The position numbers and the translations under genes were made by a program. Below are positions 1-11,000 of a stretch of DNA of 64,000 nucleotides, in pieces; the stretch's first letter is position 1, and every line of letters starts with the position of its first letter. The stretch spans positions 26,459,121-26,523,120 of the forward strand of contig CM041085.1 in NCBI GenBank assembly GCA_023079485.1, read 5' to 3'. The notes beneath the pieces are model-generated. The model worked only from the letters and a program-made list of their open reading frames with translations. It was not told the DNA's origin and ran no database searches. The DNA is from Archilochus colubris (Eukaryota; Chordata; Aves; Apodiformes; Trochilidae).

Positions 1-699
1 TTTATTTCAAAACAAAGCAAAGGCTACTTTCAGTTGTAGTTTCCTTGATTATCTGGGATTTGGGCAACATGTTAAAGCACTTAAAATTCTAATCTGAGAA
101 CACAATATTATGGGAGAGTATCTAATTTCTGATTTCTTTCTGTGCACTAATCCAAGCACATGACATTCCTTTTACATCTATGAGATACTTGCTGTGTAAT
201 GTTGAGGATGACTATTTTTGAAGGAAAATTGACAAAAGGAAGAAGTCTTCGTAAATATGTAGAGGATCGTAGTGCTTGTCTCCTGTCAATTTCAACAAGA
301 GTAGGACATCTGAATCCTGTAAATTTGTCTCTTGCACAGCTTTCTTATTTAGCAGTTACCTCAGTTTGTCCTGTTCCAAGGTGGATTCCAACCCTAACTT
401 TGTTTAGGATTAAGAACCTCTTGACAAGGTTAAGATTTAGAATGTTTAGCTGCCCTGATCAACCTGGGCACTGATATGCCTGAAATTGTGTTTTACATAA
501 ATTCCAAGTGTTGTTATCATTCTTGAAAGAGCATGTTTTAAATGCAAGGAAACACAATGTGACTGGATGTAAATTGCATTAGGCCCCAAAAGTTTCTTCT
601 TTGCTTTGCTGGACAGATACTGAATCAGTTTTATTTATCAGATATGTTGAAGGCTTTTGATCTTATGCCTGATCGTTTTCTTTCCTTCCATCACTGCAG
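1..699 (+). other. LYPLAL1 intron upstream of the first visible exon
   Basis: This is AT-rich non-coding sequence ending at the acceptor at 698-699. I looked for the N-terminal family motif (FLHGSGD) and the following helix on the plus strand and did not find them, so the earlier exons are outside the window. The open frame at 199-474 resembles nothing in this family. Confidence 0.8.
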
Positions 700-869
700 G
701 CCATATACACCTTTGAAAGGAGCCTTTTCCACTGTGTGGTTTGACAGATTTAAGATCTGTATTGACTGTCCAGAACACATGGAAAGCATTGATTCAATGT
801 GCCGGCGACTTACGGACTTGATCAATGATGAGATTAAAAATGGCATTGCAAAAAATAGGATACTAATAG
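700..869 (+). CDS. LYPLAL1: LYPLAL1 coding exon (third from 3' end, probably exon 3)
   Basis: The exon is flanked by a TTCCATCACTGCAG acceptor (AG at 698-699) and a GTAAGA donor at 870. Base 700 completes a codon begun in the upstream exon (phase 2). Positions 701-868 then encode 56 residues starting [17 protein letters not shown] and ending KNRILI, and base 869 starts the split Gly codon. The motif series PYTP-KGG-like, VWFDRF, DCPEH-ESID and RILIG is that of lysophospholipase-like 1, a cytosolic alpha/beta-hydrolase related to the acyl-protein thioesterases LYPLA1 and LYPLA2. This exon lies between the oxyanion-loop region, encoded upstream of the window, and the nucleophile elbow in the next exon. 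The frame stays open past the donor to 919, which is read-through into intron and not coding. Identity is recognised from memory of the family, and the splice phases agree across all three exons. Confidence 0.96.
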
Positions 870-2848
870 GTAAGACAGATTTTGTGTGTGTGTTTATTTT
901 AATGGCTTGTAATTCTTAAGATTTTGTTTGGTTTGAATTTACTTCATCCTGAAAGCTCATGAGCATCATTGAGACCTGAATCAAGTGAGGAATGACCTTA
1001 ACAGTAAGTAGTCCTCAAAAATTTTAAAACTGTTTAATTGTAGCTATTTAAAATGCAGAGTGGGCAGTGATTTACTTTAAAAAGTACATATCTTCAGTGT
1101 ACTTAGCCAAAATTACTTGTATTTTGGAGAGTGGAAATGCAGTGTGTAAATAATCATGAGTTTTCCCTTGCTATTCTCAGTGTATTGCATTAAGTTTATT
1201 CATGGGGAACACTTGCTAACAGATGAAGTATTAGCTGTCACAGTTCATATTTTTCTGTATTCCTGTCATTCTTAATTTCCAGATTTCCAGTAGCTTTCAG
1301 AGAATGTCTGTGAAATAGTGGCATAGTGAGGCATGGGGCTTGAGGGCAATTGAGTAGCTTGTGTCAGGAGAGTGAATAAGAATTCACAAGTCCTTGGCTC
1401 CCCATCCCATCCCTAGACCACAAATTATTTCAGGTTGGGAGAAAAAACTCTTAATGTGGGAAGTTACAAATTTATGGCCAACTGAATCATGCCATCAAAG
1501 TCCTGTGTGGTGGAGCCACTATCATTCAGCCTACATGTTTTAATGGTCCAGCCCCAGTTTTCTCTTTGAAGGCCGCTGTTTACTTTTCCTAGCTGGCTCA
1601 TTGCCCTGCCTGCAGAATGCATTGTTTTAGATGGCTGTCAGCAAAGCCTCTTTGATCTGTCTTTCCTGTGTTACACCTGATGGCTTGGAAACAGCTGAAA
1701 AAGTGCAGGTGCTTTTCTATATATTGAGCTAGGAACTTGCTACTAGGCTTTTCTCTTTTGTCTCTAGCCATCAAAATTAGAACTAGTGAGACTATGGAGT
1801 ATGAAGGCTGTTTTACAGGACATAATTAGAGTAAGGAAGTTGGTATGCAGCAATTGTTCCAGTCCATAGATTCTTCAGAAGTCCCCATCCCTATGCGTTT
1901 GCATTCCTCATCTGTAAATCAGAAATAATTATACTTATTTTCTCACACTCTGAGAGCTGTGATTGCAAGCTTCTAGAGTAAGGCACAGTTTCCTTGCATC
2001 TGTAAGAGAGACTACATTCACAGTTGAATCTCATATTTGTGAAACAAGCAAAATAAGGCAGCCTTGAATTAACTGCATCCAAGGTGCAGAAGAGAACTCA
2101 TGTGGGTGCATAATAAATTCATTAGTGGAAAATGGATTGTGTCATTTGGGGCTGCACAAGATTTTTTTTTAATGGTAACTTTGTGCCTTCTCTGCACTGG
2201 TTTTGGTGATTAACCAGTGTGTGATGCAGTACAGAATGAGGCTTACAGATGCTGTAAGGTTTCTGTGCCTAAAGGCTGGGTTTACTATCAGTCTGAGCCA
2301 GCCTAATGTGATATTAATTGTTATACCTGAGACTTTTCGCAAATGATTCCCTGTCTTCTGGTGTTGTTTCTTACAGGAAATTAGGAATTCTATAAAAACA
2401 CCAGGCAGCTTTATGACATTTTTGGCAAAAAGAGGATATGAGACCAAGCTTTTTGTCTGAAGATATTGTCAATATGTCTGCACCAAACTGTAACATCCAC
2501 TGTAAAAGGAGAAAAGTATGGTCTGAAATTTTTCTGAGTTTGGGAAAGATTTGTGTGCAGAAAACAATGGAAGAGATGGTCAGTTGTTTAAAATGCCAAA
2601 TAACTTAAACCCTGTGACTTTTTTAAAGTTTCTCTTCAAGAAAGTCATGAGTAACCATCTAGTACATGAAGTGGAAGCTTGAGATAACAGGTAGGGAGCA
2701 GACAGTGGATTTGTGGGTGCTGATATAATATGGTTGGAGGAGGCAGCCTTCTTGAGGCAAAGGAAAAAATAAAACAATTATAGCAGCGGAATGCATGGTG
2801 AATTTTTGCTATGACCATTTCCTCATGTTGAATCATGTCAGAGACCCA

Positions 2849-3180
2849 TAATCATAGACTGGTTTGGGTTGGAAGAGGACCTTAAAGATCATGTAGTTCC
2901 AACCCCTGAGCCTTGGGCAAGGACACCTTTCCACTAGACCTTCTAACCTGGCCTTGAATGTTTCCAGAGAGGGGGCATCCACAGCTTCCCTGGGCAACCT
3001 GTGCCAGTGCCTCACCATCCTCACAATAAAGAATTCAATATAAATCTGCCTCTCTATAAGGTCTCCCCAGTCTTCTGTTTTCCAGGCTGAACAAACCCAA
3101 CTCTCTCTGCCTGTTTTCATAAGAGAGGTGCTCCAGCCCTCTGATGATCTTTTTGTCCATCCTCTGTACTTGCTCATATG
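2849..3180 (-). mobile_element. CR1 LINE, 5'-truncated 3' end (minus strand)
   Basis: Read on the minus strand, it ends in the CR1 tail (CCAACCCAAACCAGTCTATG...). It also contains the last ORF2 codons, VRMVRHWHRLPREAVDAPSLETFKARL, the C-terminal block seen in avian CR1. About 330 bp remain of a roughly 4.5-kb parent. The reading frame continues only briefly and the copy is dead. It lies about 180 bp from another minus-strand CR1 that starts at 3361. Confidence 0.9.
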
Positions 3181-3447
3181 TATCTTATTATGGAAAGTAG
3201 AGACAAAATAGTTGAGAGTAGAGGCTGGAGGACTTGAGGATCTGTGAAGAGGAATGGGATCCTTTCCAGGTAGGTCACAGAAACCAAGAGAGCAGAGCAG
3301 TTGGATGGAGAGGTTGTCACAGGGAGTGAGGTGGAGGGTTAAGGAGAAATGAGATCATAGTCATAGAATCATATAAATTTAGGGATGGGAAGGGACCTCA
3401 AAAGATCACCTAGTCCAAGACTTTACCCTTGCCCTTGTTGTAATACA

Positions 3448-4430
3448 TTAATTGTTTCCTTCCCAACTCTCCAGTCTGTCCAGGTCCCTCTGAATGGCAG
3501 CACAGCCTTCTGGGGTGTCAGCCACTCCACCCTGTTTTGTGTTATCAGCAAACTTGCTGATAGTGTACTCTGTTCCCTCGTACAGGTCATCAGTAAATAT
3601 ACTGAATAGTACTGGTTCCAGTACTGACCCTTGAGGGACTCCACTAGAAACAGACTTCCTACTAGACTCCATCCCATTGACTACAACTCTCTGGCTTCTG
3701 TCCTTCAATCAGCTCCTGATCCACCTCACTACCTGATCATCCAGGCCACACTTCTTCAGTTTAGCTCCAAGGATGCTGTGGGAGCTGCTGTCAAAGTCAT
3801 ACTGAAATCGAAATAAACTATGTCTACTGCTCTGCCGTCATCCATCCCCCTGGTTGTATCCTCACAGAAGGCTGTCAGGTTGGTCAGACATGACTTCCCT
3901 TAGTAAAGCCATGATGACTGCTCCTGGTAAGCCTCTTGTCCTTGATGTGCCTGGAGACAGCACCAAGAATGAGTGGTTCCATCACCTTTCCAGGAATGGA
4001 GGTGATGCTGACCAGTCTGTAGTTACCCGGGTCCTTTTTCTTGCCTTTCTTGAAGACTGGAGTGACATTTGCTTTCCTCCAGTCCTCAGGTACCTTTCCT
4101 GTTCCCAACAACTTACCAAAGATGATGGAGAGCAGCCTAGCAATGACATCTGCCAGTTCCCTCAGCACCCGTGGGGGCATCCCGTCAGGACCCATGGATT
4201 TATGGATGTCCAGCCTCGTTAACTGATCCTTAACCCAGCCCTCATCAACCAAGGCAAACTCATCCTTTCCCCGGACTTCCTTAGCAGCCTTTGGGGCATG
4301 GGGCTCCTGGGGACATCCTCCAGCAGTGTACACAGAGGCAAAAAAGGCATTCAGCAATTCCATCTTCTTTGTATCCTCTGTCACCAGGACACCCACCTCA
4401 TTCAGCAGTGCCTACATTACATCTGGTGTT
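3448..4430 (-). pseudogene. Broken CR1 ORF2 reverse-transcriptase fragment
   Basis: Two open blocks remain on the minus strand, 4396-3884 (170 codons) and 3708-3448 (86 codons), in different frames. The first contains the RT fingers region (PVFKKG..DPGNYR, IDKGNxx-like HKSMGPDGMPPRVL, GFTKGSHV). The second contains [13 protein letters not shown] and the damaged active-site box FADN. The catalytic second Asp is lost and the thumb region is absent. It belongs to the CR1 copy at 3361-5350 and is not a host gene. Confidence 0.85.
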
Positions 4431-4434
4431 GGTT

Positions 4435-5215
4435 TTATCTGCTGTCTCTTTGAAGAAGCCTCAAGAGGGAGTCACCCGCAACAATGACCCTTCTTTTTTC
4501 CTTTCTGGAATGCATCAAGATCATTGATTTAGGGTGATTTGGCCTTGATGGGAGTTTTGGCCTATGTGGGGTGTTCTCAGCACTCTCTGCCATTTCCTCC
4601 CACAAGACCCAGTACCTGTTCTGCAACAGTACTGAGGGCGGTGAACTTCTTGAGGTAACAAAACTGTGCCGTCTGTGGCGTTGGGCTGGGACCTGTTCCC
4701 ATTGCCCCTGCTCCTGTAGATTATCTTGAGTTGACTGGGGAGCTTCCTGGGACAGCTGGGGATCCTGAGACGATAAGGACTCCTATGGTTCAATAATAAG
4801 ATTTGCTTCCTGAGTCATTTTAGTGACAAGCAGGCTCTTAAAGCACTCATCTAACTCCATCTTGCTCTCGCTGATATTCTTCAGTCTGCTCACCTCCTCC
4901 CTGAGCTCCATTACTCCATCCTGCAGCACTGCCACCAGTAGAGCAGATCATCAACCTGCTCACATCAGACATGGCCACGATCACTGCTGTCCCCAGTTGC
5001 CATGGAAAGGCTGTGGCATTCCCAACAGTCTGTAACCTGGATGACACATCCTTGTGTGGAGTCACCCTCTGAGTACTCACATCCATTTTAGCAGCTGCTG
5101 AGAGCACAGTCATCTTCCTCCGAGTAGCCACCATTACTCCTTGAGTAAATTGCAGCTCCTCAGCTCCCTGCTGCTCTCCCTGCCTATGCCTGAACAACAC
5201 ATCCTTGTTCTCCAC
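4435..5215 (-). pseudogene. Broken CR1 ORF1 with GDSL esterase remnant
   Basis: Minus-strand open blocks at 5215-4847, 4793-4521 and 4626-4435 cover CR1 ORF1 in shifted frames. The recognisable parts are MVATRRKM with DVSTQ further on near the start, EDSKMELD-like coil sequence around 4850-4900, and RRVIVAGDSLLR at the 3' end. The last of these is the GDSL block of the esterase domain known from CR1-type ORF1 proteins. The domain is cut off right after this block by the internal deletion. Most bird CR1 copies are 5'-truncated and lack ORF1, so this copy is less usual. Confidence 0.75.
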
Positions 5216-7939
5216 TCCCCAGGTCTCTTGTGCTCCTCAGGCACTTTAAATCTCCCTTGCAGCTCCTGGCCGTGGCTCATCCTCACCCAATTGGCTGCCC
5301 CCGGTGTCCTGGTCCCTCTGGCGCTCAGGCTGTGCATGGAGCGTCCCCGAGCTTAGAAACTGCTCAGCACAACATGATCAAACCCTTTCCTCAGGTTTAC
5401 CTCAGTCGTTGTCACCACCACTGCTGCCTCACCAACCATGGGATGTGGGGCTGTTCTGTAGTGAGTGGGGGGTTTTAATGAGTGGAAAGAAAACAAAATT
5501 GGTGTGAGGAGGGTAACAAGATTGAAGGTTATGGTTTTATGGGGAAGATGGGACTAGAAATTACAGGGTGAGGATGAGTGTCAGATATTGTAGGGTGGGA
5601 GCAAATGAGGTGTTAAGCATGCAGGAAGGTGGGTAGCTGCTGACAGCTCAGAGCTGTGGGATAAGAAGGCAAGATCTGAGGGAGCACTGTGCAAAGGAGA
5701 GGGAGTGGGAAGAAGTAAAGTAGGAGCAGTCTCTGAAACTGGAAAATACCAAGTCCAACATCTTGTGTTCTGGGGTATGATTCTCCTGGAGCCATCCAAA
5801 CTTTCCATAAGGCTGAAGATTGCAGCTACAGTGAAATTGTATGTTCTGACAAAAGGTATAGCCTGCTTCTTTTAATAGTACAGTTGGCTCTGCAATCCAC
5901 AAGTAGCTGTTTGTAAGGCAGAAATCTAAAGCTGGGATTGGAGTCCAGTTTGTTCAATGCCACCCTTCTTTATCAAGAAATATATTGATACAGCCTTGTT
6001 TTTATCAGCTGCTCTTTGAATCTTTACTGAGGTAAAACCTATTAAAACCTCCCTATGAGTTTACTGTAACAATCAGCACACAGCAGTACATGACTCATCT
6101 ACCCATTGTTTCATGAGTTTCATGAACCCCTTGCAGTTTCACGAGTTGCTTTTCTACTTACTTATAAGTCTCTTGAAGGAAGTAGATATCTGGTTCATCA
6201 CGGTTTATTTCCTCTGACCTTGAAAGAGGAAGGGAAGGGAGACTGTCTGCAATATATAATTACTCAAAAATAATTATATCATTCCCAGAATTTGATAATG
6301 GGAGTAATTTTTTATCCAAACATTCCTGTTGAGTTACTCTTACTGGTCTTCTTGGCTAAAGCACTAACTGCGAGTAATCCTGTAAGTAGATATGTATTTA
6401 CTTTAGAGATAAAAGGAGATGATAATATTAGTCAAAATCTGACACTTGGAGCTTTAATAGTATCCCTTTCTTAAAAACATGATGTATTCCTTCTTTATAA
6501 ATGACTGCATTCATTGCTAAATTAGCTAAACAAGGAAATAACCAAATTTTCAAATGTGAGAGAATAGTTTCTTTTTCTGTTTAAAGCTGACTTGGTTTTG
6601 CAGGTGATAGTGGTTTTTCTATGTTTTGTTTTGTTGTGACTGTTTTTAGGTTGTTTTTTTTCTAACTGCTTCCATAGTCAAAGCTTGCTGTGAAATAACA
6701 GCTTAAGTGGAATTTGTCAAAGATTTCAACAATCTATTCAAGATTATGTTAGAAGCTCTTGAAAGTTCACTTCAGTCAACTGCACTTCAATGAAAAGTTG
6801 TCTTTTTTTCCCCTTTTTTTTTTTTTCTTCTTAATTTAGTGCTAGTTGCCCACTTTTACAGGTCACTTTTTGTTTAGAGCGGAAATGCTGATCCAAGTGT
6901 GTTAGTCCCTGCCACCTGTTGTCACTTGTATAAGTGGCCAGTGAAAATAAACTTTCCATAACAATCCTGTAGCTTTGACTATATGCCAAAAAAACCATGC
7001 ATGATTCTTGACCCCTTGTACTGTAACAATAACACAAGACACACAACCACTTTTTGTTTATTGCTAGACTTCTTACATAGCTACTGAACCATGGTGGAAG
7101 TAACATGAAAGCTCTGTGCTTCTTGTAAATATTAGCATTTCCATCTCTCTCAGTATGTGTGAGGATGGGATGAGGAGGAAATATCTTGGCTTTGACATCT
7201 CAGACAAAGAGGATACTGTATATATGGGAAGATTAAAAAAAATCAGCAATAATTAAAATATTGGGCAAACTACTTCACATAGAATTTGTATTTTATGTCT
7301 TTAGCTTCTGAACCTTGCTGTCACTCATCCTATCTTGCATCTTCTGTCTTAATTGGGAACATATTGCCTTTCATTTAGAGGCACTTAATGTCTTGCTCTT
7401 ACAGAGTAATTTAATGGTTTTATACTGTCAGTTGTCACTGCAATTCAAATGAGATTTCTCTTTCTGTACAACCATTATGTGGCTTTGTGGTTTATCCAAA
7501 TTATGCCTATGAAATGCTGGTCTCAAAGCAGTACTGTTAGTCCATCTTCTCCCTAATGCCAGGGAAAATTTTCAGTGCTTGAGTGCAAATTTGCATTGCA
7601 TCCATGCTTTGGGGAAAATGAACTGGCTGTTTTTTATTTTTTTGGTGCATCTCAACTACTCTTTTTACTTCATGATGCACAAGCAAGAGATACGAAGAAA
7701 TGAATGGGAATTTCCTTCATAGATGGTTCTGTAGACTGTATAATGCTGATAATTTTGTCCAGAGATCCACCACTTTTCACTTTGTTTCCCAGTTCTTGAC
7801 AGTTTCTGTATTTATGTGTCCAGAAATTAGATTATTTGAAAGTTGGCATAGTCTCAGTGGGCACAGTGAATGATGAGTGAAGATTAGACGCAAATCAGTA
7901 ATAAAGTAAAAAATAATTAAAACATGATTGAATTGTTAA

Positions 7940-8062
7940 CCAGATTGGATGGGGGTTTGAGCAACCTGGTCTAGTGGGATGTGTCCCTGCCCATGCAGGG
8001 AGGTTGGAACAAAATGATTTCTAAGATCCCTTTCAAGCCAAACCATTCTATGAATCTTTGAT
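7940..8062 (+). mobile_element. CR1 LINE 3' end fragment (plus strand)
   Basis: The blocks CCAGATTGGATGGGGG, GAGCAACCTGGTCTAGTGGG and GTCCCTGCCCATGCAGGGAG, followed by AAACCATTCTATGAATC, are the CR1 3' UTR and tail. About 120 bp remain, with no coding part. Confidence 0.9.
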
Positions 8063-11000
8063 ACTGTCATCACTTGTTGCTATCAGACAATGGATTTAGG
8101 AAGAAAAGAAATACACAGTAAAGAGAATTCTGATCTTTTCAGGCTTAGTAGAAGCTCTGTTGAAAACATACACTTCCTCATCTTTAATAGATGCCTGAAC
8201 TCATTGCAAAATTTAACACTTGGATGAGCTTTTAGAATGCTTGAGAGTCAAGGGTGCATATTGTGCTTTCTTCACAGTCATGTCTACAGTATCACAGAAG
8301 AGTGAAGCTTAACAGCATTCTTCACAAAACCATCCTTGTGTGCCAGTGCAGGGTCAGTTCTGTTTGGCCAAATCTTTACCACTGTTTTTCTGATTTGTTC
8401 TAAAAGATCCCCATTAAAAAATGTTCACAACTTTCTAAGGCAACCTGTTCTTGAACTTCACTATTCTTTGCACTAGAGAACCTACTTTCTAGTTCCTGTG
8501 ATTTAATGTTTTCTAAGATTCAGTTTAAAATTCCAAATACCATGAGCACAGAGGATAGTTTGTTTTCTGTGTTATTCAGTTAGACAGACTGTAAAAATGA
8601 CAAGTAAGTGTTGCAGCAATGCTGTGCTTAAAAGCAACCAAGAAAACACAGTAGGTAAATAAAGCAAGCCATGGTATGTCTGTTGGATTCTCTGCTACTG
8701 CCTGTATCATTTGAAACAACTGTATCAGCTGATACAACCTCTGTCAGTTGAAAATAAAACTAACTGGTTCTGGTTTCACTGCTACTTGATACATTAGTAA
8801 CTATTGTATACTTGTTTTTAAAGAAAGCTGTAAAAATTGTACGATTTAAATATGCATTTCAAAATGTGTTTTGTCTGGTGAGAAAGTTGGATAGCAGAGT
8901 GATTCATGTTCCTAACAGAGGAAGTGTCTGAGCCAGTCAAGGGAAGTTGCCTTTGCTTTTGTGAAGACTTTGAGTTACAGAGCAGCAAACAGAATGAAAA
9001 GGCTATCAAGGATGGAGAACATTCACTGCAGCTCTACTGGTGTGTAAGTTCAGTTGTTAGTGAAGTTTCATTAATAGTATAAAAGGGGAAAATTGCTGTT
9101 GTGAGGAAGTTTCCTTGAGACAAAGTACTTGTTTGAGCACTTATACAGGAGAGTTTTACATTCAGGGAGTTCTGTGGAGAATGGAATTTGCTGTTCCACT
9201 GGCATTTGTAACTCTGCTGATACTCATATATGAGCGCTGTTAAATATATATAATACTTCCATTCATGTACATAAAAGGAAGGTCAAAAGAGAAAGTCAGG
9301 TTTTTTGCAGATGGTGTATAGAAGAAAATTTTGCTGGTATGGTTAAGAGAAGGTAAATCACAGAAAGTCCATAGGGAGAGCAGAAAGTAAACTGGAGCAT
9401 AGCTTTAGGGAAGGATTCCTGATAACAAACATATTAAAGTAACTCAAAGTCAAAATAGCTAATGAAAGGGGATATCGAGCATGAAAAATGCTGGGAGGAC
9501 AGAAAGAAGATGAGGCAAGGGTATGTAATATATTGTGTTAACAGAATGACCAAAGACCTTATACAGTAGAAAAGTATTTTTCTCTTCTTGCATTGTGCTG
9601 GCACATGTGCTGTATGCTGTAGCATTCATCTGTTGCAACTTTGTTACCAAATCTGTACTGAAAAATTTGAAGAAATACAGGAAAGATGAAGAATAACTAC
9701 TAGAGAGGAACTAGTGAATAAATACTGCTTAAAATAAACACTGAAAAATGCACCTTTACATCCCAATCCTAGCCCCATCTGGGGCCTAGCTTCTTCTCTT
9801 CTTCTTTCAGTTCTGTGCTTCATACAACGCAGTGGTTTCTACCTCTGTCACTCAAAGGTCAGAGAGCTCAAGGTCTATCTCTGCAAGGAGCAAAAGCTCT
9901 GTACTTAATGCAGATGGCAGAATTCATGCACTGAGTGTGATTAATAACTAAAATTTGTTTCCTACGGATATGCTTTCAATTGTGGAAAGCGGTTCTGATA
10001 ATTTTTTTCAATTATATTGGAGTGACCAGAAAAGTGACCTGATTTGTTGTTTCCTCAGTCCGTGATCATTACGTATGACAAATTGACAGTCCAATCTGTA
10101 TGACTCAGGAAGTCATTAGCAATGTCAAAACTGTGTTTGTTAGGTGTTTCTTCTAGAAATAAGAATGAAACACAAAGGTATTTCTTATCTCAGAAATAGG
10201 TCACTGCAGACACTGAAAAGGAGCGTGGGGGAGAACGCAGAATTTTTAGCATTCGTTTATATATACAAGACATAAAAGAGAGACAAAGTAAGGAAAGCTT
10301 TATGCAAGGAATAAAGTTATTTACTTTAGATACAAACCCAAGCATTGTTAGACTAAATGCAAAGAAGATGAATAAAGCTGAAGTTTGACAATAGGTAAAT
10401 ATTTTACTTCTTGAACTCTGTATAATGTTGAAGTGTCATCATGGACAGATTATCACTTCATACAGATATTAGACAAATGAGTAGCAGATTAATATAAATC
10501 AGGATCTTTAGTGGAAGTTAGCTAAATATTTTATACAAAGACATTGATGTTGAAAAAGCTCCTAAGGCCATTTACAAAGTTGTCTGGGAAGAAAGTTTTA
10601 ATAGCAGCTGTTATGAGGGTTTCTGTTTTATTCATGCAGGAATAAGTTACATGTGAAAAATTCAGTCTGTTCACTGTAATCCATAAATGAAAAATGGTTT
10701 CACACATTTTATGAATGACAGTGAAACGTACTGGCAAATTCTGAATTTCTCTGCACACCCTTTTATACTTCTTGAAAATAGATTGGTCTCAAGCAAAGCA
10801 CTTGTTATGTTCTGCCCATAGATTGAAGATTGAAGAGCTGCCATGTCATTTTTAGTATTGAGTAACACTAATAACATTTGCTTAGCAATGCTTTCAGGTT
10901 TATGTATTCTTTATGCTGAGATCATTGGTGTACATAAGCATACTTGTGCTTTTGTGTTTTGCTTACATTCTGACTATCACTTCATAGATCTCTTTTGTGT

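Larger units (their letters stand above)
3361..5350 (-). mobile_element. CR1 LINE with ORF1 and 3' tail but two internal deletions
   Basis: Reading 5' to 3' on the minus strand, ORF1 comes first. It has an ATG at 5133-5131 followed by MVATRRKM, then a coiled-coil-like stretch, then an esterase GDSL motif (AGDSLLR, codons at 4465-4476). The sequence next jumps near 4400-4465 to the start of the ORF2 reverse transcriptase (LLNEVGVLVTEDTKKMELLNAFF, to 3884), so the rest of the esterase and the whole endonuclease are missing. After a frameshift, RT blocks RVVVNG...GVPQGSVL and a KFADNTK active-site box follow (3541-3552, FADD changed to FADN). At about 3412 the RT breaks off after KGKGKVL and joins the 3' UTR tail directly. 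The edge near the tail (ATAGAATCATA at 3363) is clear. The 5' edge is uncertain and could reach about 5480. Stops and frameshifts make it inactive. Confidence 0.88.

Noticed and set aside
199..474. Open frame of 91 codons near the window start as an earlier LYPLAL1 exon
   Set aside because: It lacks the HGSGD-type N-terminal motif, does not match the family and is not bounded by fitting splice sites.
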